Positions 5,927 through 14,089 of a DNA stretch of 17,463 bases are shown here, in pieces. This stretch comes from PHAA01 sp040217755 (GTDB lineage Bacteria; Bacillota; Syntrophomonadia; Syntrophomonadales; Syntrophomonadaceae), in assembly GCA_040217755.1 (NCBI GenBank), contig JBEHWJ010000039.1:1-17463 (forward strand), in the 5' to 3' direction. Position 1 is the first letter of the stretch, and the number at the start of each line of letters is the position of its first letter. The position numbers and the translations under genes are program-made. Under the pieces are notes generated by a model, which saw only the letters and a list, made by a program, of their open reading frames with translations, was not told the DNA's origin and ran no database searches.

Positions 5927-6859
5927 ATGAACTCGATTGACTACAGCCCGGGAGCCATCCTGCGGGAAACGCAGCAGCGCATCCAAGCCGAGTTGGGCGA
6001 CACTATAGATAGCCTGACCGTGGAACGCCTGGTCATCGGCCTGTTTTTCACCGGGGTCAAGCTCAGCAACGGGATCGGGGGCATCTGTTTCACCCCGGTC
6101 AAAACCATCCCCGAAGCGGTGTGCTGCCCCAGTTCTGCCAAAGCCATGCCCAATTCCGGCCGGATCAAGGGAACACCGGTATTGGAGATGCTGGCGGCCA
6201 TGTACCGCGGCAATGCCCTGCGCAAAGCGATCGGCATCGCGGTTTTGAACGCTCTCACCGAAACCTGCTGGCAAAAATCAGGCCAGCGGGACTATGGGGT
6301 AGAGCGGGATGTAGATGCCCTGGACATCGTGGCCATCCCTGAAAAAGCCTACGCGGTAGTGGTCGGCGCCCTGGTGCCGATAATCAAGCGGCTGAAACAG
6401 CGAGGGGAACGTTTCACCATCCTGGAAATGGATTCCTCCACCTTAAAAGCCGATGAACTGCCCTATTTTGTTCACGGCAGCCAAGCGGCGGAGGTCGTTC
6501 CCCAGGCTGATGTTTTGGTCATAACCGGCACCACCTTGATCAATGACACCCTGGATGAGCTGCTGCATTTGGCCCAACCAGGAGCCCACATCGTGGTGGT
6601 CGGCCCCACCGCCAGTCTGATGCCCGAGGCATTTTTCCGACGGGGGGTCGATATCCTGGGCGGGGTAGCGGTAACCCATCCCGATGAATTACTGGATCTG
6701 CTGGCCGAAGCGGGCTCCGGCTACCACTACTTCGGTAAATACGCCGACCGGACCGTAATCAGAAAGGTCTTGGCCCCCAGTGAACCAGCCGACCGGGGTG
6801 CTGCCGATGAGCTGGCTGCCATCAAAGTACTGGGGTCAACGGAAAGGATGGGTATATGA
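5927..6859 (+). CDS. DUF4213/DUF364 putative heavy-metal chelation protein
   Basis: The 310-residue cytoplasmic protein matches the two-domain DUF4213-DUF364 family: an N-terminal enolase-like part with GIGGICFTPVK (49-59), Cys66 and Cys67, and a C-terminal Rossmann-like part with VITGTTLINDTLDELL (198-213), VVVGPTASLMPEAFFRRG (223-240) and DILGGVAV (242-249). The structure of the Desulfitobacterium relative Dhaf3308 led to the proposal that these proteins chelate heavy metals; the function is unproven. Typical members are about 250-270 residues, so this one has a longer C-terminal tail (about 280-310). It sits 98 bases after the binding protein, with GGAAGG as ribosome site. Its stop overlaps the next start (ATGA). 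I infer a role in receiving or processing imported Mo/W. Confidence 0.85.
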   Translation: MNSIDYSPGAILRETQQRIQAELGDTIDSLTVERLVIGLFFTGVKLSNGIGGICFTPVKTIPEAVCCPSSAKAMPNSGRIKGTPVLEMLAAMYRGNALRKAIGIAVLNALTETCWQKSGQRDYGVERDVDALDIVAIPEKAYAVVVGALVPIIKRLKQRGERFTILEMDSSTLKADELPYFVHGSQAAEVVPQADVLVITGTTLINDTLDELLHLAQPGAHIVVVGPTASLMPEAFFRRGVDILGGVAVTHPDELLDLLAEAGSGYHYFGKYADRTVIRKVLAPSEPADRGAADELAAIKVLGSTERMGI

Positions 6860-8112
6860 AAAATTTCACTCATCCCCTGACATCCAGGGAAGATATCTTG
6901 CGGCTGTTACTGGAGCACAGCCGATTCCAGCCCCGGGTCGAGACCATACCGGTACGGGCGTCTTTGGGCCGGATAACTGCCTTCGGGATCACCGCCCTAA
7001 ACACGTTGCCCAACAGTCCCAGCAGCCAGATGGATGGAATTGCGATAAAATCGGCCAACCTGGGGACGGGACTGGCCATCGATCTGACCAGCCCGGGTGA
7101 TAAGATCCCCGGTATCGGCAATTGGCACGAAGGCCGGGAATATGTTTTCAGCAACACCGGGGTAGGTATACCGGAGGGTTTTGATACCGTGGTGCCGATC
7201 GAAGCGGTGGAGATTGACCCCAGGGGCAGATTGAGCATCAACCAAAAACCCACCCCGGGGCAAAATGTCATCCCCCCGGGCAGCATGATACAAACCGGGG
7301 AAGTCCTGGTGCCGGCCAATTTTCAGCTGGGTCCCGCCCAACTGGCTCTGTTGGCGGCCGGTGGTCGGCGGGAGATAACCGTCCGGGCCAAGCCCCGGGT
7401 CGCAATCATCCCTACCGGGAACGAACTGGTGCCAGCCGGATCACCTCTCCCGCAGGGCAAGAACGTGGAATTCAACGGCATCATGATTGAGGCCCAGGTT
7501 GCCGCCATGGGGGCCGAGGCGCGGCTGTACCCGATCACCCCGGATAACCCGGAGGACATCCGCCGGGTATTGGAGGACGCCCTGGCCTGGGCTGACATCG
7601 TCATTTTGAATGGCGGTTCTTCCAAAGGCACCGATGACCGGGCCTTGGAGGTTTTGGCCAGCATCGGTCAAATCCTGGTCTACGAGGGGGATTTCGGGCC
7701 CGGCAAACATACTACCGTAACCATGGCCGGTACCAAACCGATCATCGGCACGGTAGGACCGACCATCGGCGCTGAATATGGGGTGGAATGGTTCGTAAAG
7801 CCCTTGATCAACAAATACCTGTCCATACCCACGGCAGCTCCCGAAGTGCTGGCGGTGGAATTGCTCGATGACATCGCCGCCCCTATGCCTTTCGATTTTT
7901 ATATAAGGCTGGAGGTCCAGCAGCTGGACGGGGCCTTGGTGGCCCAACCGGTCCCGGTACGCGGCGCCGGCCTGGTCCGCCAGATGATGGCCAATGCCGT
8001 GCTGCGGGTTCCTGGCCCGATCAAAGGCTTTAAGGCCGGAGAGACGGTGGAGGTTGAATTACGCCAGCCGCGGGCCGGGATAAGTACTGCGTTATCCCCG
8101 GCGGTTAAATAG
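6856..8112 (+). CDS. MoeA-like molybdopterin molybdenumtransferase, divergent
   Basis: MoeA inserts molybdate into adenylated molybdopterin. The 418-residue length is normal, and the domain order is MoeA: the N-terminal region with SSQMDGIAI (56-64; standard SAMDGYA, Asp60 kept), PTGNEL (186-191, Glu190 kept), the MoCF/MogA-like core with NGGSSKGTDD (252-261; standard GGVSVGxxD), and a C-terminal beta domain from about 325. The loop usually reading GLPGNPVS is GTVGPTIG (298-305), so the substrate-handling loop has changed. This may be a MoeA paralogue tuned for tungstate or for a step tied to the neighbouring DUF364 protein. It is coupled to that gene by a 4-base overlap, with AAAGGATG as a possible ribosome site. 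It closes the operon. Confidence 0.85.
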   Translation: MKNFTHPLTSREDILRLLLEHSRFQPRVETIPVRASLGRITAFGITALNTLPNSPSSQMDGIAIKSANLGTGLAIDLTSPGDKIPGIGNWHEGREYVFSNTGVGIPEGFDTVVPIEAVEIDPRGRLSINQKPTPGQNVIPPGSMIQTGEVLVPANFQLGPAQLALLAAGGRREITVRAKPRVAIIPTGNELVPAGSPLPQGKNVEFNGIMIEAQVAAMGAEARLYPITPDNPEDIRRVLEDALAWADIVILNGGSSKGTDDRALEVLASIGQILVYEGDFGPGKHTTVTMAGTKPIIGTVGPTIGAEYGVEWFVKPLINKYLSIPTAAPEVLAVELLDDIAAPMPFDFYIRLEVQQLDGALVAQPVPVRGAGLVRQMMANAVLRVPGPIKGFKAGETVEVELRQPRAGISTALSPAVK

Positions 8113-8137
8113 TCCGGTTTTCCACTTTATCAGTCCC

Positions 8138-8809
8138 TCAGTTGGTGAACCACTGGGTGACGTACAGGTCTCGCCCCCGCTGGTAGAAGCCCAGCCCCAC
8201 CTTCTGGTAGGAAGGGTCGAGGATGTTGGCCCGGTGCCCGGCGGAATTCATGAAAGCGGTGTGGGCCGCCGATACGGTCCGATTGCGGGCTATGTTCTCG
8301 GCAGCGGCCCGGTAGGTAATGCCCAGGCTTTTCATCATCTGGAACGGGTCCCCGTAGGTAGGCGAGGTATGACTGAAGTATCCGTTGACGCCCATGTCTT
8401 TGGACTTGAGATAGGCTCCGTTGGACAGGCGGCTATCCAGGGCCAGGGGGGCCAGACCGTGCTGAGCCCGCTCGGCATTTATCAGTTGGAGCATCTCGGC
8501 GGCCATCCCCGGGGAGGGCTTGACCGCCGTTCCGCGGCTGGGGTCGGGGGCCGGGGTTTTGGCCGCCATCGAGCCTGACCTTCCCGAAGCAGCATCGGAT
8601 GACGGTTTCCGGGGTTCAGGAGCCGCAGCGTTATCCTGAATTGGGGCCGGTGCTGCCGGGACTGCCGGGTCCGGCTCGGGGGCCGGTAAGGTTTCGGGAA
8701 TGGCCACCGTTACAGGGACGGCAACCGGGGCGGGAGCGACAACGGAGAGATTATGTACCCAGATTAATCCTAGCCAGACCGCCAGTCCGGCGGTGATAAG
8801 TTTCTTCAC
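8138..8809 (-). CDS. Secreted CAP/SCP-domain (YkwD-like) protein
   Basis: The 223-residue protein has an N-terminal signal or anchor segment (MKKLITAGLAVWLGLIWV), a long Pro/Ala-rich linker (about 24-100) suited to crossing the cell wall, and a C-terminal CAP domain (about 103-223). CAP landmarks are NAERAQHGL (111-119), GYFSHTSP (143-150), the ENIA segment (171-174), AFMNSAGHRANIL (185-197), GLGF (205-208) and a final YVTQWF. The bacterial role of this family is poorly known; it is common in sporulating and soil Firmicutes. The start is GTG with AGGAGGA seven bases upstream. It converges with the MoeA-like gene, 25 bases apart, with no clear terminator between. Confidence 0.88.
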   Translation of the reverse strand: MKKLITAGLAVWLGLIWVHNLSVVAPAPVAVPVTVAIPETLPAPEPDPAVPAAPAPIQDNAAAPEPRKPSSDAASGRSGSMAAKTPAPDPSRGTAVKPSPGMAAEMLQLINAERAQHGLAPLALDSRLSNGAYLKSKDMGVNGYFSHTSPTYGDPFQMMKSLGITYRAAAENIARNRTVSAAHTAFMNSAGHRANILDPSYQKVGLGFYQRGRDLYVTQWFTN

Positions 8810-8854
8810 TAGCTTGTCCTCCTGATTGGCCTTGTTTTCCGGTTATTCCTAATA

Positions 8855-8884
8855 ATACTAGCATTAATCGACCAATCCGGACAA
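8855..8884 (-). promoter_or_regulatory. Weak promoter candidate for the CAP-domain gene
   Basis: On the minus strand, TTGTCC (8879-8884) and TAGTAT (8855-8860) are 18 bases apart, four of six matches each. The gene may instead be read through from the deaminase gene. Confidence 0.3.
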
Positions 8885-8914
8885 TCGTTTTCTGCTCCAG
8901 TCCCCCTAATTACC

Positions 8915-10249
8915 TCATTTTAGGTCGAATCCGGCCCGCCGGCTGACCCCTTGCCACGCTTGCCGCGACCCGGTACGCACCTCTTCCTCGTTTAAGGTCA
9001 GGGTCCGGCCTGCCTGCATCAGTATCCGCCCGTCCACCATGGTACACCAGACGTCGGCCGCCTGGGCCTGGTAGACCAGCTGGGCGTATACGCCGGCGGC
9101 CCGGTCCGGCCAGGTGTGCCAGCGGCGCAAATCGACCAGCACGATGTCAGCCTTCTTGCCCGCCTCCAGGCTGCCTATCTCCTTTTCCATCCCCATCGCC
9201 CGGGCTCCATTCAGGGTGGCCATCTCGAACACTTGGCGGGCCGGCATGGCGGTAGGTCCGCAGCGCGGTTTGTGCAAGAGGGCGGCCAGACGCATCTCCA
9301 TGAACATGTTGAGGTTGTTGTTGCAGGGCGCTCCATCGGCGCCGATGCTCACCCGGGCCCCCTGGCTCATCAGTTCAGGGATGGGGGCGATGCCGGAAGC
9401 CAGTTTCAGATTGCTGGAAGGGCAGTGGGCCACGTTGACCCCCCGCGATGATAATATCCCTTTTTCCTCTTCATTCACATGGATGCAATGGGCCAGGATA
9501 AGGCGCGGGCTGCAATAGCCGATCCGGTCCAGGTAGACGATATTGCGCTGGCCCCGCTGTTCCTCCACCAGCATGGTTTCCGAGTAGTTTTCCGAGGCAT
9601 GGGTATGGATAGGAATCCCGTAGCGCTCGGCCAGAGCGGCTGTCTCCAGCAGCAGTCTTTCGCTGCAGCAGGGTACAAAACGGGGGCAGAAGGCGTAATG
9701 CAAGCGTCCCCCCGCCTGACCATCCCATCGCTTAAGCAAATCCAGGCTCTCCCCCACCGACGCCTCGGTCTCTTCATGGAGGGGCGACTTAAGTTCCAGG
9801 CGGTTGTCCATCATACACTTGCCGCCCAGGTAGCGCAGACCTGCCTCTTGCACCGCCCTGAAGATCGAATCGGTATGTTTTACGGTCCCCATATCGATGA
9901 TGGCGGTGGTGCCGCCCCGCAGCAGCTCCCCGCAGCCCAGCAAAGCCGAATAATAGAGGGACTCCTCATCATGGGCAGCCTCCAGCGGCATTATACGATG
10001 GTTGAGCCAGTCCAGCAGTTCCAGGTCATCGGCCATGCCCCGGAAAAGAGTCTGGCACAGGTGGGTGTGGGTCTGGATCAGGCCGGGGATAACCAACATG
10101 CCCCGGGCATCGATGAGCTGATCCTCTTTACTGGCGGTCCAGCTGCCGACCGCGGCGATGCGGTCCCCGATCACCGCCAGGTCGCCCTCCAGCACCTCCC
10201 GCTGCTGGTTCATGGTTACCAGGGTGCCTCCCCGTATCACGATAGCCAT
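8915..10249 (-). CDS. mtaD: Amidohydrolase, MtaD family (methylthioadenosine/S-adenosylhomocysteine deaminase)
   Basis: This cytoplasmic metal-dependent deaminase acts on adenosine derivatives such as SAH, MTA or 5'-deoxyadenosine. The 444-residue protein has the amidohydrolase barrel: PGLIQTHTHL with metal ligands His61 and His63, HTHASE with His217 and Glu220, AHCIH with His254, and GADGAPCNNNLNMFMEMRLA with Asp305. The spacing equals that of Thermotoga Tm0936 (His200, Glu203, His228, Asp279). The exact substrate cannot be read from sequence; related chlorohydrolases and guanine deaminases share this fold. The start is ATG 10249 (MAIVIRGG), with AGGAGG five bases upstream; a longer frame to 10336 runs into the tRNA promoter and is rejected. 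It is divergent from tRNA-Leu. Confidence 0.85.
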   Translation of the reverse strand: MAIVIRGGTLVTMNQQREVLEGDLAVIGDRIAAVGSWTASKEDQLIDARGMLVIPGLIQTHTHLCQTLFRGMADDLELLDWLNHRIMPLEAAHDEESLYYSALLGCGELLRGGTTAIIDMGTVKHTDSIFRAVQEAGLRYLGGKCMMDNRLELKSPLHEETEASVGESLDLLKRWDGQAGGRLHYAFCPRFVPCCSERLLLETAALAERYGIPIHTHASENYSETMLVEEQRGQRNIVYLDRIGYCSPRLILAHCIHVNEEEKGILSSRGVNVAHCPSSNLKLASGIAPIPELMSQGARVSIGADGAPCNNNLNMFMEMRLAALLHKPRCGPTAMPARQVFEMATLNGARAMGMEKEIGSLEAGKKADIVLVDLRRWHTWPDRAAGVYAQLVYQAQAADVWCTMVDGRILMQAGRTLTLNEEEVRTGSRQAWQGVSRRAGFDLK

Positions 10250-10293
10250 AAATGCCTCCTCTCCAAGCTCCGGCCCGCCCCGGCTATTTCCGG

Positions 10294-10322
10294 TTGAAAT
10301 AATAGATGCATCAGTATATAAT
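10294..10322 (+). promoter_or_regulatory. Promoter of tRNA-Leu
   Basis: TTGAAA (10294-10299) and a perfect TATAAT (10317-10322) are 17 bases apart, ending 22 bases before the mature tRNA. Confidence 0.8.
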
Positions 10323-10344
10323 ACTCTCTGTATCATCTGAAAAT

Positions 10345-10429
10345 GCGGATGTGGTGGAACTGGCAGACACGCTGGATTTAGGTTCCAGTGGGTAATTCCG
10401 TGGGGGTTCGAGTCCCTTCATCCGCACCA
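10345..10429 (+). tRNA. tRNA-Leu, anticodon UAG
   Basis: The acceptor strands GCGGATG (10345-10351) and CATCCGC (10419-10425) pair perfectly, with discriminator A10426 and encoded CCA (10427-10429). The anticodon stem CTGGA/TCCAG (10372-10376, 10384-10388) holds the loop TTTAGGT with anticodon TAG at 10379-10381, reading CUN leucine codons. The long variable region and the TTCGAGT T-loop fit a class II leucine tRNA. It has its own promoter and terminator. Confidence 0.96.
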
Positions 10430-10438
10430 TGAATCTAA

Positions 10439-10464
10439 AAGAGGGTCGCAGCCCTCTTTTTTTT
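10439..10464 (+). terminator. Intrinsic terminator after tRNA-Leu, probably bidirectional
   Basis: AAGAGGG (10439-10445) pairs with CCCTCTT (10452-10458) around a 6-base loop, followed by a run of eight T (10457-10464). Read on the minus strand the same stem is followed by TTTTAG, so it may also stop transcripts of the transporter operon ending at 10487. Confidence 0.85.
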
Positions 10465-10486
10465 CTTGCCATCCCCCGCCCCAGTC

Positions 10487-11293
10487 TCAGCTGGCAAAGG
10501 AACTGGCCACCAGCTTGCGGGTGTATTCGTCCACCGGTGAATGGAACACCTGCTCGGCCGTACCGGTCTCCACGATGCTGCCCCGGTTCATCACGATGAT
10601 GCGATCGGCCATATAATTGACCACCCCGATATCGTGGGATATGAAGATATAGGCGATTTCATGGGTTTGCTGCAGTTCCTTGAGCAGGTTCAATATCTGG
10701 GCCTGCACAGAAACGTCCAGGGCCGATACCGGTTCGTCGCAGATTATTATCTTGGGATGGACGATCAGGGCCCGGGCGATGGCCACCCGCTGGCATTGGC
10801 CTCCACTCAGTTCCGAGGGGTATTTCTCGGCGGTCTCCTCTTCCAGCCCCACCTGGCGGATCATATCCTTGACCATTTGCTGCCGTTGGGCCCGGTCCGG
10901 GCAGACCTTCAAGGTAATCAAGGGTTCCTCGATGATCTGCTTTATCCTGAACTGGGGATGCATGGAGCCCTTGGGATCCTGGAAGATGAACTGGACGTTT
11001 TTCCGGTACTGCTGGAACTGGCTCTCGTCCATATCCTTAAGGGCCACTCCCCGGAAGCGGACCGTACCCAGGGTGGGTTCGCGCAGACCTCCCAGGATCT
11101 CCCCCAGGGTAGACTTGCCGCTGCCGGACTCGCCCACTATCCCTACCGTCTCCCCGGCCTCGATGCACAGCGATACCTTATTAACGGCTGTAAAGGTCTT
11201 CTTGGGGGTGCCGATGACGGCCTTTCTTTCGGTTATGAATTCCCGGCTGACATCCTCACAACAAAGGATGGGGCCGGATGGTACTGCATTCAT
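10487..11293 (-). CDS. Peptide/nickel-type ABC transporter ATPase, OppF/DppF class
   Basis: This is one of two ATPases of the minus-strand importer. The 268-residue protein has Walker A GESGSGKS (54-61), signature LSGGQ (162-166), Walker B IIICDE (182-187) and His220 of the switch. FQDPKGSMHPQ (104-114) in the Q-loop region is typical of OppF/DppF. It ends soon after HSPVDEYTRKLV and lacks most of the C-terminal oligo_HPY extension that takes standard members to about 320 residues. The start is ATG with AGAGGAG upstream, 12 bases after the preceding ATPase. It is the last gene of the operon. Confidence 0.9.
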   Translation of the reverse strand: MNAVPSGPILCCEDVSREFITERKAVIGTPKKTFTAVNKVSLCIEAGETVGIVGESGSGKSTLGEILGGLREPTLGTVRFRGVALKDMDESQFQQYRKNVQFIFQDPKGSMHPQFRIKQIIEEPLITLKVCPDRAQRQQMVKDMIRQVGLEEETAEKYPSELSGGQCQRVAIARALIVHPKIIICDEPVSALDVSVQAQILNLLKELQQTHEIAYIFISHDIGVVNYMADRIIVMNRGSIVETGTAEQVFHSPVDEYTRKLVASSFAS

Positions 11294-11305
11294 CCGCCGC
11301 TCCTC

Positions 11306-12259
11306 TTACAAATCGAAATTGCACCTGAAGATATGGTTGGAGCCAATGGTCTGGTCCCGAACCTCCCGGCCACATACCTCCTGCCGGTAACTGCAGCGGT
11401 CCTTGAAAACGCATCCGGCGATGGCCTGGTGCAGGTCGGGGACATGCCCGGGGATTTCATGGAGTTTTTCCCCTTTCTTGATATTAAGGGAGGGTATAAC
11501 CTTTATCAGCATCTTGGTGTAGGGGTGCCGGGGGTGTTCGAACAATTCCTCCGCCCCGGCCTCCTCCATCACCTGGCCGGCATAGAGCACCAGTATCCGC
11601 TCGCAGTAATATTTGACCAGGCCCAGGTCATGGGAGATCATCAAGACCGAGGTGTTGTAATCGTTGTTTACCTGGCGGAACAGATCCACCACCTGCTTCT
11701 GGACGGTGCTGTCCAGGGCGGTAGTCGGTTCATCGGCGACGATCAAAGCGGGGTTGTTCATCAGGGCCATGGCGATGTTGACCCGCTGCCGCATGCCTCC
11801 GCTCAATTGCCAGGGATAGGAGTTTAGCAGTCTTGGGGCGTCCCGGATGCCCACCGCGCTGACCAGGCGGGTGGCCTTGTCCAGGGCCTGTTCCGGGGTT
11901 CGTTTCTTATAAAGGATATGACCGTCGGCTATCTGATCCCTGATCTTGATCATGGGATGGAGGTAGAATCCGGTATTCTGAGGCACATAGCCGATCCTGT
12001 CCCCCACCAGGGCCTTTTTGACCCGGGCGGCGGCGGTCAGGTAGTCCACCCCCAGCACCTCGAATTTATCTGCCTCCCAGCTGAGGTTTTCGGGCAGCAG
12101 ATTGATTATGGTCTTGGCGGTGAGGGTCTTACCGCAGCCCGACTCCCCCACTACCCCCAGTATCTCGCCTTTTTCCATATCCAGGTCCACCCGGTTGACC
12201 AACACCCGGCCGCCGGGGGTCTTGATGGTCAGATTGCGGATGTCGATGAGTTTGTCCAT
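11306..12259 (-). CDS. Peptide/nickel-type ABC transporter ATPase, OppD/DppD class
   Basis: The 317-residue ATPase has Walker A GESGCGKT (38-45), signature LSGGM (152-156) and Walker B ALIVADE (171-177), then the C-terminal oligo_HPY region (HPRHPYTKML onward). That region has four cysteines in CVFKDRC (C-x5-C), then C after six residues and C near the end (RCNFDL). OppD/DppD proteins share this cysteine pattern, and an iron-sulphur cluster has been reported there in some; I infer that possibility only. The ATG lies three bases after the stop of the DppC-like gene, and its ribosome site GGAGAT is inside that gene's end. Confidence 0.92.
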   Translation of the reverse strand: MDKLIDIRNLTIKTPGGRVLVNRVDLDMEKGEILGVVGESGCGKTLTAKTIINLLPENLSWEADKFEVLGVDYLTAAARVKKALVGDRIGYVPQNTGFYLHPMIKIRDQIADGHILYKKRTPEQALDKATRLVSAVGIRDAPRLLNSYPWQLSGGMRQRVNIAMALMNNPALIVADEPTTALDSTVQKQVVDLFRQVNNDYNTSVLMISHDLGLVKYYCERILVLYAGQVMEEAGAEELFEHPRHPYTKMLIKVIPSLNIKKGEKLHEIPGHVPDLHQAIAGCVFKDRCSYRQEVCGREVRDQTIGSNHIFRCNFDL

Positions 12260-12262
12260 AGT

Positions 12263-13096
12263 CTAAGATCTCCTTCGCATCAGCAGGTCATTGAGACCGT
12301 CCCCCAGCAGATTGAACCCCAGTACCGCCAAAGCGATGGCCAAACCGGGCACCACCGCCAGGTACGGGTATTGCAGGAAATGCTGGCGGGCTTCGTTGAG
12401 CATAAGGCCCCAGCTGGCATGGGGGGGCTGTACCCCCAGCCCCAGGAAGGACAGCGAGGTCTCGATCATTATCGCCGCCCCGATACAGGCGGTAAACTGG
12501 GTGATGAGACGGGGCAGCAGCAGGGGCAGGTAATGCTTACGCAGCAGGCGGCTGCGGGTGACCCCATAGCTCTTGGCGGCTTTGATAAACAGTGAATTCT
12601 CGCTGTCCAGGATCAGGGAATAGACCAGCCGGGCAAAAGGCGGCACCATAAAGATGGCGATGGCCACGATGGCTCCCTGTTGCCCCTTGCCCACCGCTGC
12701 CACCATCATCATCGCCAAGAGGATGCCCGGGAAAGCCATCAGGCCGTCGATGGAACGCATTATCACCGCCGACAGCGGGCCTTTGACGATGGCCGCCGCC
12801 GCTCCCAAGAGGGTCCCGGCCACGGAACCCAGGGCCACCGCCAGGCAGCACACCAAGAGTACGCTGCGGGAGCCATAGATTATGCGGCTGAAGATGTCGC
12901 GGCCGAAGTAATCCGTGCCCAGGATGTAGCCCGGGTTTTCCCCGGGGCTGGTGAAGCGCAGGGCCAGGTTCATGTCGTTGGGGCCATGGGGCATGTAGAC
13001 ATAGGAAAGCAGGCACAGCAAGACCACTAAAAAGGTCAGGGACGCCCCTCCGTAAAGGTGGTATTTCTTCTTGACGCGAAAGCTTATGTTAGGCAA
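12263..13096 (-). CDS. Peptide/nickel-type ABC transporter permease, OppC/DppC class
   Basis: This is the second membrane channel subunit. The 277-residue protein has an N-terminal helix, the periplasmic-side signature GTDYFGRDIFSRIIYGSR typical of DppC/NikC, five further helices, and the coupling segment AKSYGVTRSRLLRKHYLPLL that docks on the ATPases. SFLGLGVQPPHASWG near the end is also diagnostic. The start is an uncommon TTG at 13096, supported by AAGGTGA about nine bases upstream, within the last codons of the DppB-like gene. The spacing of three bases on both sides shows tight coupling. Confidence 0.92.
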   Translation of the reverse strand: MPNISFRVKKKYHLYGGASLTFLVVLLCLLSYVYMPHGPNDMNLALRFTSPGENPGYILGTDYFGRDIFSRIIYGSRSVLLVCCLAVALGSVAGTLLGAAAAIVKGPLSAVIMRSIDGLMAFPGILLAMMMVAAVGKGQQGAIVAIAIFMVPPFARLVYSLILDSENSLFIKAAKSYGVTRSRLLRKHYLPLLLPRLITQFTACIGAAIMIETSLSFLGLGVQPPHASWGLMLNEARQHFLQYPYLAVVPGLAIALAVLGFNLLGDGLNDLLMRRRS

Positions 13097-13099
13097 AAA

Positions 13100-14056
13100 T
13101 CATTCACCTTGCATCTCGACTCTGATCCGGGGATTGATGAACATGACCGCGATATCCACCAGCAGAGCGATTAAAATGACCAGGGTGGTGACGAACATCA
13201 CCAGGCCTTGCAGCAGGAAGACATCCCGCTGCTCCACCGCCACCAGGATCAACCGGCCGATCCCGGGGAGGGCGAAAACAGACTCCACCACTACCGTCCC
13301 GCCTATCAGTTTGGCGAACTGCAGGCCCATCACGTTCAGGGGGGCGATCATGGCGCTGCGCAGCGCATATTTAAAATAGATGGAAAAACTGGACAGGCCT
13401 TTGACCCGGGCCATGTCCATAAATTCCTGGTTGATGGCATCCAGCATCGAGGTCCGCACCGTGCGCAGCAACATACCTACCTCGCCGATGGCCAGCACGA
13501 TGCTGGGCAGGGCGATACTGTTGAGGTAGGGCAGCAGACCCTCTTGGGGCGGGACATATCCGGCCACCGGGAACCACTGCCACCGGATACCGAAATAGAC
13601 GATAAATATCATGCCGATCCAGAAGGACGGCACCGAGGACCCGATCTGCATCACGATGGTAGAGAAATAGTCGATGGCGGTATTCTTCTTGATGGCGGCC
13701 AGGGAGCCCAGGATAAGGGCGACCACCGCGGCCAGCAGCATCGAGAATACCGCGATGGACAGGGTTACCGGCAGACGCTGGGCGATCAGGGTGCTGACAT
13801 TTTGTCCAAACAGGTAGGATTGGCCCAGGTCCAAATGGACGAAGCCCTTGAGCCACTCCCAGTATTGCAGGTACCAGGGCCGGTCCAGACCCAAAGCGGT
13901 CCGCAAAGCCTCAAGCCGCTCCGGGGTGGCGTCGGCGCCCAGCATCAACTGGGCAGCGTCGCCCGGAATCCACAGCAACACTGCAAATGTTATTATCGAG
14001 ACCACGAATAACACCTGCAGTGCATGGCTGGTTCTTTTGTAAATATAATTCAGCAT
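13100..14056 (-). CDS. Peptide/nickel-type ABC transporter permease, OppB/DppB class
   Basis: This is the first membrane channel subunit. The 318-residue protein starts MLNYIYKR and has the DppB pattern: first helix, an external loop with LGLDRPWYLQYWEWLKGF and DLGQSY, five more helices, and the coupling segment MARVKGLSSFSIYFKYALR. VVVESVFALPGIGRLI near the end is the family hallmark. The start is ATG with AAAGGCGAG upstream. It follows the binding-protein gene by 33 bases. Confidence 0.93.
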   Translation of the reverse strand: MLNYIYKRTSHALQVLFVVSIITFAVLLWIPGDAAQLMLGADATPERLEALRTALGLDRPWYLQYWEWLKGFVHLDLGQSYLFGQNVSTLIAQRLPVTLSIAVFSMLLAAVVALILGSLAAIKKNTAIDYFSTIVMQIGSSVPSFWIGMIFIVYFGIRWQWFPVAGYVPPQEGLLPYLNSIALPSIVLAIGEVGMLLRTVRTSMLDAINQEFMDMARVKGLSSFSIYFKYALRSAMIAPLNVMGLQFAKLIGGTVVVESVFALPGIGRLILVAVEQRDVFLLQGLVMFVTTLVILIALLVDIAVMFINPRIRVEMQGE

Positions 14057-14089
14057 CGGCTCGCCTTTATGCCAGGTTTTCCAGGTCCC

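Noticed and set aside
9479..10297. Plus-strand open frame opposite the deaminase
   Set aside because: It mirrors a well-supported amidohydrolase with all metal ligands.
10250..10336. 29-residue N-terminal extension of the deaminase
   Set aside because: It overlaps the tRNA-Leu promoter on the other strand, while ATG 10249 has a strong AGGAGG and starts the family's usual N-terminus.
10541..11827. Long plus-strand open frame across the two ATPase genes
   Set aside because: It is antisense to two complete ABC ATPases with all motifs intact, and its own translation is low-complexity and Gly/His/Gln-rich.
13208..14011. Plus-strand open frame opposite the DppB-like permease
   Set aside because: It is Gln/His/Gly-rich with no recognisable domain, and the opposite strand is a full permease.
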